NCBI GenBank assembly: GCA_021812825.1
Contig: JAKAMO010000089.1
Span: 1 to 10,337 of the forward strand
Reading direction: 5' to 3'
Source of the DNA: a bacterium
GTDB taxonomy: Bacteria; Elusimicrobiota; Elusimicrobia; Elusimicrobiales; UBA9959
DNA: 10,337 bases
Shown: positions 1 to 6,734 of the stretch, one piece after another
How positions within the stretch are numbered: position 1 is the stretch's first letter
How the letters are laid out: each line of letters opens with the position of its first letter
The notes under the pieces: model-generated
What the model saw: only the letters and a program-made list of their open reading frames with translations
What the model was told of the DNA's origin: nothing
Databases searched by the model: none
Program-made: the position numbers and the translations under genes

Positions 1-939
1 AAGCCGCTCGCCGAGACCATCGGGAACATCATCGCCAAGGCCGATGCTGTGATGGAGAAGGAGGAACCTGACGCCATACTGCTCTACGGCGACACCAACA
101 GCTGCCTCTCCGTGATGCCCGCCAAACGTCGCAAGATACCGGTGTTCCACATGGAGGCCGGCAACCGCTCCTTCGACCAGCGCGTCCCCGAGGAACTCAA
201 CCGCAAGGTGGTGGACCACCTGAGCGACATCAACATGACGCTGACCGAGCACGCCCGCCGCTACCTGCTGGCCGAAGGCCTGCGCCCGGAGACGGTGATC
301 AAGACCGGCTCCCCGATGAAGGAGGTTCTGGCGTTCTACATGCCGAAGATCCTTAAGTCCGACGTGCTCAAGCGCCTGAAGCTGAAGGACGGCGCCTATT
401 TCGTGGTCAGCACGCACCGCGAGGAGAACGTGGACAGCCTGGAGAACTTCCGCAGCCTGCTGGACTCGCTCAATGCGCTGGCGAAGAAGTACGGCATGCC
501 CGTCATAGTATCCACGCACCCGCGCACCCGCAAGAAGCTGGAGGAACTGGGCGTGAAGGGCCTGGACAAGCGCATAGCTTTTCTGAAGCCGCTCGGCTTC
601 TACGACTACGTGAAGCTGCAGCTCAATGCCTTCTGCGTGGTCTCCGACAGCGGCACGATAACCGAGGAGTCCACCATACTCAACGTCCCCGCCGTCACGA
701 TACGCCAGGCGCACGAGCGCCCGGAGGGGATGGACGAAGGCACGCTGATCATGTGCGGCCTGAAGACCGAGCGTGTGCTGGAGTCGGTGGAGATAGTGAC
801 CGCCCAGCATAGCAAGGCCGACAGGCGGTTCCGCCTCGTGGGGGACTACGACGTCGACAACGTCTCGAAGAAAGTGCTGCGCATCATTGAGAGCTACACC
901 GACTACATCAACCGCATTGTCTGGCGGAAATCCCTCTGA
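1..939 (+). CDS. fnlC: UDP-L-FucNAc-forming 2-epimerase, FnlC/CapG/WbjD type (5' partial)
   Basis: Cytoplasmic non-hydrolysing UDP-HexNAc 2-epimerase. The FnlC/WbjD/CapG subgroup inverts C2 of UDP-2-acetamido-2,6-dideoxy-L-talose in the last step to UDP-L-FucNAc. The frame is open from base 1, giving 312 residues. The family is about 375 long, so roughly 60 N-terminal residues with the first Rossmann motif lie upstream; the ATG at 49 is internal. In window numbering, expected active-site residues are D31 (GDTNS), E52 (HMEAGNR), E64/E65 (VPEELNR) and H139 (STHREEN). HMEAGNR-FDQRVPEE and the ending SYTDYINRIVW match FnlC/CapG as I remember them better than E. coli WecB (HVEAGLR), and the WbuB-like gene 21 bases downstream repeats the fnlC-wbuB order known from E. 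coli O26. The family is certain; the choice of FnlC over a plain UDP-GlcNAc 2-epimerase is likely but rests partly on context. It is probably cotranscribed with the next two genes. Confidence 0.87.
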   Translation, partial: KPLAETIGNIIAKADAVMEKEEPDAILLYGDTNSCLSVMPAKRRKIPVFHMEAGNRSFDQRVPEELNRKVVDHLSDINMTLTEHARRYLLAEGLRPETVIKTGSPMKEVLAFYMPKILKSDVLKRLKLKDGAYFVVSTHREENVDSLENFRSLLDSLNALAKKYGMPVIVSTHPRTRKKLEELGVKGLDKRIAFLKPLGFYDYVKLQLNAFCVVSDSGTITEESTILNVPAVTIRQAHERPEGMDEGTLIMCGLKTERVLESVEIVTAQHSKADRRFRLVGDYDVDNVSKKVLRIIESYTDYINRIVWRKSL

Positions 940-960
940 GCGGGCGGGCCCCGGGCGGAC

Positions 961-2160
961 ATGAAGACGCTCATAGTAACCGAGAGGTTCTACCCGGAGG
1001 AGTTCATCGTGAACGACCTGGCGGCCGAGTGGGCCGCCGGGGGGATGACGGTGGACGTGCTGACCCAGGCTCCGAGTTATCCTTTCGGGCGGCTCTTTGA
1101 CGGGTACTCCAACAGGCCATTCTCGTCGGAGAAATGGAAGGGGATGAGGATCTTCCGCTTCTTCACCGTCACCGGCTATCGCGATTCCCTCGTCCTTAAG
1201 CTGCTCAATTATCTCAGTTTCGTCCTGGCCGGCACCGCAGCCGCGCTTTTCAAGGCGCGCGGGCATGACCGCATCTTCGTCTACCAGACCGGCCCGCTGA
1301 CGCTGGCCATACCTGCTGTGATAGCGGGCAGGCTGTATGGTATTCCGGTGACGATCTGGACGCAGGACATCTGGCCGGACATGGTCTATTCTTACGGCTT
1401 CAGGAAGACCCGCCTGCTGGAGTGGTTCCTGGGCGCCGTCATACGCTTCGTCTATTCCGGCTGTTCGGAGATACTGGTCTCCTGCGAGGGCTTCGCCGGG
1501 CGCATCCTGGGATACGTCCCCGGAAGGAAGATAGCGCATTTTCCCAACTGGCCCACGGTGGCGGACGACGGGGGCGCTGGGAAGGCGGAACTGCCGGAGG
1601 GCTTCAACTTCACCTTCGCGGGGAACGTTGGCAAGTTCCAGAACCTGGAGAACGTCCTGCGCGGTTTCGCGATGGCGGCGAAGGAGCGGCCGGACCTGAG
1701 GCTGAGCATCGTCGGCGACGGCTCGCACCTGGAGACGCTCAAGGGGATCGTGGCGACGGAAGGGATCCCCGGCGTGAAGTTCTGGGGCAGACACAAGAAC
1801 TCGGAGATGCCGGCCTTTTTCAGGGCCAGCGACGTTATGATAGTCTCCCTTGCCAATACTCCCGGCCTTAACCTGGTGGTGCCGGCCAAATTCCAGGCCT
1901 ATCTGGCCTTTCGGAAGCCGGTGTTCGCCGTGATGAACGGGGAAGTGAAGGGCCTGGTGGAGAAGCACGGCCTCGGCCTCGGCGCCGACCCCGACAGCCC
2001 GGAAGCCATACGTGACGGCTTCCTCAAGTTCCGCTCCCTGAGCGCGGAAGAGCTGGGGAGTTTCTCCGGCAGCGCCGGCAGGCTGCTCGCCGGAGAATAC
2101 GACCGGGCGAGGGTCATAGCCGGAATACGGGCACATGTCGCCGCGGCAAATAGACTATAA
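961..2160 (+). CDS. wbuB: GT4 glycosyltransferase, WbuB-like (probable L-FucNAc transferase)
   Basis: A 399-residue GT-B enzyme that probably adds L-FucNAc to the lipid-linked repeat unit on the cytoplasmic membrane face. The N-terminal domain begins TERFYPEEFIVNDLA, followed by VLTQAPSYPFG-LFDGY (34-49) and VYQTGP (108-112) and IWTQDIWPD (132-140). All are typical of WbuB-like GT4 proteins. The C-terminal domain has FTFAGNVGKFQNLENVL (217-233), VGDG (251-254) and VPAKFQAYLAFRKPV (307-321), the nucleotide-sugar region where family members usually read VPSK-YxYLA-GKP. A hydrophobic stretch near 80-97 suggests membrane association. The ATG at 961 has only a weak G-rich upstream sequence; the 21-base gap after fnlC suggests translation by ribosomes already on the message. 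The acceptor cannot be told from sequence, and the L-FucNAc donor is inferred from fnlC next door. Confidence 0.82.
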   Translation: MKTLIVTERFYPEEFIVNDLAAEWAAGGMTVDVLTQAPSYPFGRLFDGYSNRPFSSEKWKGMRIFRFFTVTGYRDSLVLKLLNYLSFVLAGTAAALFKARGHDRIFVYQTGPLTLAIPAVIAGRLYGIPVTIWTQDIWPDMVYSYGFRKTRLLEWFLGAVIRFVYSGCSEILVSCEGFAGRILGYVPGRKIAHFPNWPTVADDGGAGKAELPEGFNFTFAGNVGKFQNLENVLRGFAMAAKERPDLRLSIVGDGSHLETLKGIVATEGIPGVKFWGRHKNSEMPAFFRASDVMIVSLANTPGLNLVVPAKFQAYLAFRKPVFAVMNGEVKGLVEKHGLGLGADPDSPEAIRDGFLKFRSLSAEELGSFSGSAGRLLAGEYDRARVIAGIRAHVAAANRL

Positions 2161-2181
2161 TCTGATGATGGCGGGGAAGAA

Positions 2182-3585
2182 ATGCTGATCTTCAGGTGGC
2201 GCCGGCTGCTGCTTTTCCTGGGCGACCTCGCGCTGTTCTACGCGGCGCTGGGGCTGGCGCTGGTGGCCCGCCGTTTCAGCGCGGTGCCATGGGATTTCTT
2301 CCTGGAGCACGTGCGCGTATTCTCCATATTCGTGCCGGTCTGGACGGCGGTCTTCTACGTGGTCGGTTTCTACGATCTGCGCCGCATCAACAGGCTGGTA
2401 AACCTGATAAACATCTGTCTCCTTTCTTTCGTGGTGAACCTGGCCGCGGTCAGCGCGATGTTCTACGCGTTCTACCTGCAGCTGGGACTTACCCCGAAGA
2501 CGCACCTGTTCCTTACCCTCTTCTTCCTGCACCTCTTCGCCACGCTCTGGCGGCGCGTTTGGACGCGCGTGGTGCTGGGCAAGCTCCTGCTGCAGAAGGT
2601 CGCCTTTCTCGGCACTAACACCCTTATCGAGGAGATAAAACGGGACCTGCCGCTGAATCCTTACCTTGGCTTCACCGTCGTGCCGCTGCCCGACCTGGGC
2701 GCGGCCGAGACCGCCGAAGGCTACTGGCGTCCCAACGGCCGGGGCTGCGTGCACATGGCCCCCAGGATAGACGTGCTGGTGGTGGACGCGGAGGACGCCG
2801 AGAACAGGCCCATGGTTGGCGGAGTGCTGCTCTCCACCGCCGTGATGGAGCAGGTCCCTATCATCACGCACCTGGATTTTTACGAGGACCTCTACGGCAA
2901 GATACCTCCCGAACACGCCGCCAAGCCCAGCTGGCTGCTGAGCAACGTGCTGCATCAGGAGAACCGGTTCTATTCGGTCCTGAAGCGGGTCCTGGACGTG
3001 GCCTTCGCGGCGGCGGGTCTGCTGCTGACCCTGCCGCTGACGCTGGCGGTCTGGGCGGCCATAAAGCTGGAGGGAGGGATCGGCGCGCCCGTGTTCTTCG
3101 TGCAGAAGCGCGTCGGCCACCTCGGGCGAAGATTCATAATCTGGAAGTTCCGCACGATGGTGGTGGGCGCCAGCAAGGCCGGGCCGCTGTACAAGGCCGG
3201 CAAGGACGACGAGAGGATCACGCCTTTGGGCAAGTTCCTGCGTTCGAGCAGGCTCGACGAGATCCCTCAGCTCTGGAACGTGCTGAAGGGGGACATGTCG
3301 CTGGTCGGGCCGAGGCCTGAGTGGACCAGCGAGGTCCGCATACTGGAGCGCACAGTGCCGCATTACCACCTGCGCCACCTGATAAAGCCCGGCGTCACCG
3401 GCTGGGCGCAGATAAATTACCACGCCACTTCGAGCCAGGCCGAGTCGCTGGAGAAGCTCCATTACGACCTGTACTACGTCAAGAACATGTCGCTGGCACT
3501 GGACCTGGGCATAATCTTAAGGACTTTCCGCAGGGTTTTCCAGAAGGACGCCGCTATGGCCGGCAAGACGGCCATTACTTCCTGA
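2182..3585 (+). CDS. Polyprenyl-phosphate sugar-1-phosphate transferase (WbaP/WcaJ family)
   Basis: Integral membrane enzyme of 467 residues that starts repeat-unit assembly by moving a hexose-1-phosphate from a UDP-sugar to undecaprenyl phosphate. Four hydrophobic segments (about 8-27, 45-65, 74-97, 105-122) are followed by a soluble Rossmann-like middle region (140-230). The C-terminal bacterial sugar transferase domain (265-455) begins with a hydrophobic membrane hairpin (271-293), then VFFVQKRVG, WKFRTM (321-326), SSRLDEIPQLWNVLKGDMS (355-373) with the expected catalytic Asp359-Glu360 pair, LVGPRPE (374-380) and KPGVTGWAQIN (402-412). Length and layout match full-length WbaP/WcaJ-type proteins. 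The start ATG follows GCGGGGAAGAA, a usable purine-rich ribosome site, 21 bases after wbuB. The sugar (Gal, Glc or other) cannot be read from the sequence. It is the last plus-strand gene before a converging gene. Confidence 0.92.
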   Translation: MLIFRWRRLLLFLGDLALFYAALGLALVARRFSAVPWDFFLEHVRVFSIFVPVWTAVFYVVGFYDLRRINRLVNLINICLLSFVVNLAAVSAMFYAFYLQLGLTPKTHLFLTLFFLHLFATLWRRVWTRVVLGKLLLQKVAFLGTNTLIEEIKRDLPLNPYLGFTVVPLPDLGAAETAEGYWRPNGRGCVHMAPRIDVLVVDAEDAENRPMVGGVLLSTAVMEQVPIITHLDFYEDLYGKIPPEHAAKPSWLLSNVLHQENRFYSVLKRVLDVAFAAAGLLLTLPLTLAVWAAIKLEGGIGAPVFFVQKRVGHLGRRFIIWKFRTMVVGASKAGPLYKAGKDDERITPLGKFLRSSRLDEIPQLWNVLKGDMSLVGPRPEWTSEVRILERTVPHYHLRHLIKPGVTGWAQINYHATSSQAESLEKLHYDLYYVKNMSLALDLGIILRTFRRVFQKDAAMAGKTAITS

Positions 3586-3608
3586 CGGGTGTCAGGTCCC
3601 GCTCTTTT
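3581..3608 (+). terminator. Small hairpin in the convergent gap, possible terminator
   Basis: A perfect 6-bp inverted repeat (CCTGAC, loop GGGT, GTCAGG at 3581-3596) overlaps the stop codon of the sugar transferase gene and is followed by TCCCGCTCTTTT. It could end the plus-strand operon. The stem is short and the T run is interrupted, so it is a weak intrinsic terminator. On the minus strand no T run follows the stem. The CTGACAC-type hairpin also resembles REP-like palindromes. Confidence 0.4.
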
Positions 3609-4842
3609 ACGCCGCCGCCGCGAAGGCCAGCGCGAGGAAGATAGCGAACGACGTGTGCACGTGCTGGAAGGAGATCTCCGTAAGGTTCATCACGTAGAAG
3701 GCTGGCAGCGCGCACAGCGCCCAGAGGGCGTAGGGACTGGACGTCGCGCGGAACCGCCGGAGCGCGAAGTTCAGCATGGCCCAGAACAGGAACAGCAACG
3801 CCGCCAGTCCCAGCGTGCCGCGTTCCGCCGCCTGGTGGACGTAGATGTTGTTAAGCGTGCCGTAGACGCCGTCCTCCGGGAAGGGCTCTGGGTGGAACTT
3901 CTTGAACAGCCTCTTGATATTGTCAGGTCCGACCCCGACCACGGGGTGGGCCTTGAACATCTTGTAGCCGACCTTCCATAGCTCCAAACGGATATTGATG
4001 CCGGTGCTGGCTGAATTCGCGGCGAAGTCGCCGCGCTTGAAGGCCACTGAAGCATCTACCCTGTTCCGGACGCCTGGACTGAAGGCGGCCAGCAGCACGA
4101 CAGCCAGCAGCATAACCCCGCCGGCAAGAGCCAGCCTCTTCCTGGAGGCCGGAGAGAAAGTGAAGATGCAGAGCATGCCGACGAACAACCCCAGGTAGGC
4201 GCCCCGGGTCTGTGTCAGCAGCACCGCCGCGAAGGTGAGGACGGCGGAAAGGCGGAGGGGAAAGCGGCGCCCGGCCGGGGCCTCTCCGCCCTGTAACAGC
4301 AGACTGAGCTGCAGCAGCAGCGCTATGGACATTGCCTCGCCGTAGCGCACCGCGTTCATCAGCACTCCCGCGCGGGCGAGCCCGTTCCCGGCGGCCAGCG
4401 AGCCCAGCGCCTCGTACATGCCGAAGACGGCGGAGACCCCGGCGGCCGCGGCGTAGAAGGCCGACAGGCGGGGGAGATGGTCCTTCCTGACCGCCAGCAG
4501 CAGCGTAGAGAGGCAGACGTATTTCAGGAAATCGGAGTTGAGCTGCCCGAAGGCCTTGCCGGGGTAATAGGCGGTAATGGCCGTAAGCAGGCAGACCCCC
4601 AGGTAGAGCGCCCACGGGATGAAGAGCGGGTGGCACCCGAGAAAAGAGAGGGCCTCTTTTATAGAGCCTTCCCTGTAGCGGATGACCAGCAGGGTCATGA
4701 GGTTCAGGAATAGCGCAGTTTCCACCGCCGTAACGGAGAACAGGGCCGCCGCCGCGAACAGGCAGAGAAAGGCCGAAAGGAGAGTGTCCGCGCTGATTTT
4801 CCGTGCTGTCACAATGCTAGAATTATAGCAGTTAACATGCAT
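3607..4842 (-). CDS. O-antigen ligase/polymerase-like membrane protein (Wzy_C/WaaL superfamily)
   Basis: Polytopic inner-membrane protein of up to 411 residues, probably acting on the periplasmic side to polymerise lipid-linked repeat units or ligate them to an acceptor. Hydrophobic segments fill most of 20-255 and 340-411. The family core is visible: TQTRGAYLGLFVGM (210-223), a long periplasmic loop (about 255-340) with RLELWKVGYKMFKAHPVVGVG (285-305), then NNIYVHQAAERGTLGL (331-346). Family members usually read HNxYLQ-AERG here, so the conserved His appears to be Asn331. The start is unresolved. ATG 4842 gives the longest frame, but a perfect extended -10 for this strand (4822-4830) lies inside that coding sequence and would start RNA near 4815. 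GTG 4812 (beginning VTARKIS) fits that promoter better and removes the overlap with the divergent gene's ATG at 4841. Ligase and polymerase cannot be separated by sequence alone. Confidence 0.85.
   Translation of the reverse strand: MHVNCYNSSIVTARKISADTLLSAFLCLFAAAALFSVTAVETALFLNLMTLLVIRYREGSIKEALSFLGCHPLFIPWALYLGVCLLTAITAYYPGKAFGQLNSDFLKYVCLSTLLLAVRKDHLPRLSAFYAAAAGVSAVFGMYEALGSLAAGNGLARAGVLMNAVRYGEAMSIALLLQLSLLLQGGEAPAGRRFPLRLSAVLTFAAVLLTQTRGAYLGLFVGMLCIFTFSPASRKRLALAGGVMLLAVVLLAAFSPGVRNRVDASVAFKRGDFAANSASTGINIRLELWKVGYKMFKAHPVVGVGPDNIKRLFKKFHPEPFPEDGVYGTLNNIYVHQAAERGTLGLAALLFLFWAMLNFALRRFRATSSPYALWALCALPAFYVMNLTEISFQHVHTSFAIFLALAFAAAA
4815..4823 (+). promoter_or_regulatory. Extended -10 promoter for the exported-protein gene
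   Basis: TGCTAGAAT is an extended -10 element (TGn plus TAGAAT at 4818-4823). No good -35 lies 16-18 bases upstream, as is common for extended -10 promoters. Transcription would begin near 4830, leaving a leader of about 10 bases before the ATG at 4841. Confidence 0.55.
4822..4830 (-). promoter_or_regulatory. Extended -10 promoter for the O-antigen ligase-like gene
   Basis: Read on the minus strand this is TGCTATAAT, a perfect extended -10 (hexamer at 4827-4822). The predicted RNA start is near 4815, only about 3 bases before GTG 4812. No clear -35 is present. It shares bases 4822-4823 with the plus-strand -10, so the two promoters overlap head to head. Confidence 0.6.
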
Positions 4843-5701
4843 GCGAACCCTTCAACGCGCATTTTTTACCGCTCTTATGCTTCTGCGTATCCTGCCGGCA
4901 CTTCTTCTGTTCTCCGTTGCGCCGCTGTGCGCCCAGCAGTACAACCTGCTGACCGAGCCTGCCCCGGCCGTGGATTATGCGAAGGACACCACATGGGATA
5001 TCAGCGGGGCCTGGCTGGCCGGCGACGGGGACAGGACCGAGGTGAACGGCCTGGATATCAGCCTTTCCTTAGCCAAAAGAACGTCTACTGGTACTTATGA
5101 CGGGGGTACGCTGGGGACTTCGCTTGTGGGATCCCCCGGGCGCGGTGAGATACGGCTGGCCGGGGTGAAGCGACATGTGGTAGGCAATACTATCCACGCT
5201 GCACCGGCCAGACATTACCTGTTCGGAGTGCCGGGCGTGCCGAGCTGGTCTCTGCATGTATCCTTCCCCGTCTCTTACGGCAATTTTTCCATCGACCATA
5301 ACAACAAGGAGGAGGGGCGGTTCTACAATTTCCTGGCCGGGGTGCGGGCTGGCGCTGCCGCGCACCTTAAGCTCGGTAATTTCCTCCTTACCCCGTCGGG
5401 CCGTGCCGGACTGTCTACAGGCTACAGGGAATCCTATAAGGGCGGGGTTTACTGGAGCAACCGCCGGGAAGGCTGGGTGCGCCCTTTCGCTGTATTCGGG
5501 CTCTCGGCCGGACTGGACTATCTGCCGCGCGGGTACCGGTTACGCTGTGATTGGGAACGCTCCTTCAGCAACGGGAGAGAGCGGGCGATAGATTATCTCG
5601 GCCTGCGCCTGGTCATAGGCTGGACTCCCGGCGGCAAGGGCCGCAAGGCCGCCGAAGAGTCGGCTCAGGCCGGCCCCGCCGGCCGCGCCACGGTTGATTG
5701 A
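4841..5701 (+). CDS. Exported protein, probable outer-membrane beta-barrel (unrecognised)
   Basis: I do not recognise a family. The 286-residue product begins with a Sec signal peptide: basic MRTLQR, a hydrophobic core to about residue 28, and a likely signal peptidase I site after LCA (residue 31). Cys30 lacks a proper lipobox, so a lipoprotein is unlikely. The mature part has alternating polar/hydrophobic strands rich in Gly, Tyr, Trp and Arg, for example [51 protein letters not shown] and [12 protein letters not shown], as in a small outer-membrane barrel of perhaps 8-10 strands. The last strand ends in Trp but is followed by about 20 residues rich in Ala, Gly, Lys and Glu. There is no clear Shine-Dalgarno before ATG 4841; ATG 4877 is an alternative that shortens the signal peptide. 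Its placement between glycan genes suggests a cell-surface role, which is inference only. Confidence 0.7.
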   Translation: MRTLQRAFFTALMLLRILPALLLFSVAPLCAQQYNLLTEPAPAVDYAKDTTWDISGAWLAGDGDRTEVNGLDISLSLAKRTSTGTYDGGTLGTSLVGSPGRGEIRLAGVKRHVVGNTIHAAPARHYLFGVPGVPSWSLHVSFPVSYGNFSIDHNNKEEGRFYNFLAGVRAGAAAHLKLGNFLLTPSGRAGLSTGYRESYKGGVYWSNRREGWVRPFAVFGLSAGLDYLPRGYRLRCDWERSFSNGRERAIDYLGLRLVIGWTPGGKGRKAAEESAQAGPAGRATVD

Positions 5702-5722
5702 CCGGCCTTATACTGTTAAAAT
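5694..5722 (+). promoter_or_regulatory. Sigma70-type promoter for the uxs-ugd operon
   Basis: TTGATT (5694-5699), a 17-base spacer and TAAAAT (5717-5722) preceded by TGT form a -35 and an extended -10 at ideal spacing. The predicted RNA start is near 5729, giving a leader of about 23 bases to ATG 5752. The -35 overlaps the end of the preceding gene. This argues against a TTG start at 5698 for the decarboxylase gene. Confidence 0.65.
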
Positions 5723-5751
5723 ATCGCTTTCGGCGCGGGGATACGGATCAG

Positions 5752-6702
5752 ATGATGTCTCATAAACTCAAGATACTGGTCACCGGCGGCGCGGGGTTCA
5801 TAGGCTCCCATCTCTGCCGGCGCCTGCTTTCCGAAGGCCACGACGTGCTGTGCGTGGACAGCCTGTTCACCGGCAGCAAGGAGAACGTCCTCGACCTCTT
5901 CGGCGACAAGCGCTTCGAGTTCATCCGCCACGACATCTGCTCTCCGCTCGTGCTCGAGGTGGACAGGATCTACAACCTCGCCTGCCCCGCTTCTCCGGTG
6001 CATTACCAGTTCAACCCGGTGCACACCACCAAGACCTCGGTGAACGGCACGATAAACATGCTGGGCCTCGCGCGCCGCACGAAGGCGCGCATCCTGCAGG
6101 CCTCGACCTCCGAGGTGTACGGCGACCCCGAGGTGCACCCGCAGCCGGAGAGTTACTGGGGCCGCGTGAACACTATAGGCCCGCGGGCCTGCTACGACGA
6201 GGGCAAGCGCTGCGCCGAGACCCTTTTCTTCGACTACCACCGCCAGCATAAGCTGGACATCAAGGTGGTGAGGATCTTCAATACCTACGGGCCCAATATG
6301 CATCCCAACGACGGGCGCGTCGTCAGCAACTTCATAGTGCAGGCGCTGCAGAACAAGAACATCACCATCTACGGCGACGGCTCCCAGACCCGCAGCTTCC
6401 AGTACGTCGACGACCTCGTGAACGGGATAACGGCGATGATGGAGAGCCCGGCGGATTTTTCCGGCCCGGTGAACATCGGCAATCCCGACGAATTCACGAT
6501 AAAGCAGCTGGCCGAGAAGGTGCTGCAGCTGATCCCGGAGAGCAAGAGCAAACTGATCTACAAGCCTCTTCCTCAGGACGATCCGAAACAGCGCCAGCCG
6601 GACATAACGCTGGCGAAAGAAAAACTGGGCTGGACGCCGAAGATAAAACTGGAAGAGGGCCTGGGGAAGACGGTGGACTATTTCCGCCGTACGCTCAAGT
6701 GA
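5752..6702 (+). CDS. uxs: UDP-glucuronate decarboxylase (UDP-xylose synthase)
   Basis: Cytoplasmic NAD-dependent extended short-chain dehydrogenase/reductase of 316 residues that decarboxylates UDP-glucuronate to UDP-xylose. The NAD-binding loop is [11 protein letters not shown] (11-21). The sequence [18 protein letters not shown], the [16 protein letters not shown] segment, the catalytic Tyr148-xxx-Lys152 in [34 protein letters not shown] and [16 protein letters not shown] are together diagnostic of the UXS family rather than of generic epimerases. Length is normal for bacterial UXS. ATG 5752 is chosen, with ATG 5755 as an alternative, because the frame upstream runs through the promoter. 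The ribosome site is weak (GGGG at 5737-5740). The next gene makes its substrate UDP-glucuronate and follows after 32 bases, so the two form a UDP-glucose to UDP-xylose operon. Confidence 0.93.
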   Translation: MMSHKLKILVTGGAGFIGSHLCRRLLSEGHDVLCVDSLFTGSKENVLDLFGDKRFEFIRHDICSPLVLEVDRIYNLACPASPVHYQFNPVHTTKTSVNGTINMLGLARRTKARILQASTSEVYGDPEVHPQPESYWGRVNTIGPRACYDEGKRCAETLFFDYHRQHKLDIKVVRIFNTYGPNMHPNDGRVVSNFIVQALQNKNITIYGDGSQTRSFQYVDDLVNGITAMMESPADFSGPVNIGNPDEFTIKQLAEKVLQLIPESKSKLIYKPLPQDDPKQRQPDITLAKEKLGWTPKIKLEEGLGKTVDYFRRTLK

Positions 6703-6723
6703 CTCGCAAGTCTGGACCGACAG

Positions 6724-6730
6724 AGAGGGG
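6724..6730 (+). promoter_or_regulatory. Ribosome binding site fixing the ugd start
   Basis: GAGAGGGG-type purine tract four bases before ATG 6735. It supports this start over the in-frame GTG at 6699, which overlaps the uxs stop codon and would add 12 residues unlike the family. Confidence 0.6.
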
Positions 6731-6734
6731 CTTC

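Larger units (their letters stand above)
4815..4830. repeat. 16-bp near-perfect palindrome holding both -10 elements
   Basis: TGCTAGAATTATAGCA is its own reverse complement except for one mismatched pair (bases 4820 and 4825). The arms TGCTA/TAGCA supply the TG extensions and the first bases of both -10 hexamers; the AATT centre is shared. It could also be an operator for a dimeric regulator. Confidence 0.6.

Noticed and set aside
2156..2161. Perfect TATAAT at the wbuB stop codon, as a promoter for the sugar transferase gene
   Set aside because: There is no TG extension and no acceptable -35 at 16-18 bases, and the gene follows wbuB by only 21 bases in an evident operon. An internal promoter remains possible but is not supported.
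2155..3462. Long open frame on the minus strand (435 codons) opposite the sugar transferase gene
   Set aside because: The translation is low-complexity, rich in Arg, Gln, His and Val, with no recognisable motif. It is the antisense shadow of a clear sugar transferase in GC-rich DNA.
4837..5100. Alternative plus-strand frame starting at ATG 4837
   Set aside because: The 87-codon product lacks a coherent signal peptide or domain, while the overlapping frame from 4841 encodes a clear signal peptide and a 286-residue protein.
5698..5751. TTG 5698 as the start of the UDP-xylose synthase gene
   Set aside because: These 18 extra codons contain the -10 of a well-formed promoter, the residues do not resemble the UXS N-terminus, and ATG 5752 is properly placed.
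6699..6734. GTG 6699 as the start of ugd
   Set aside because: It overlaps the uxs stop and adds 12 residues unlike the family; ATG 6735 has a purine-rich ribosome site.
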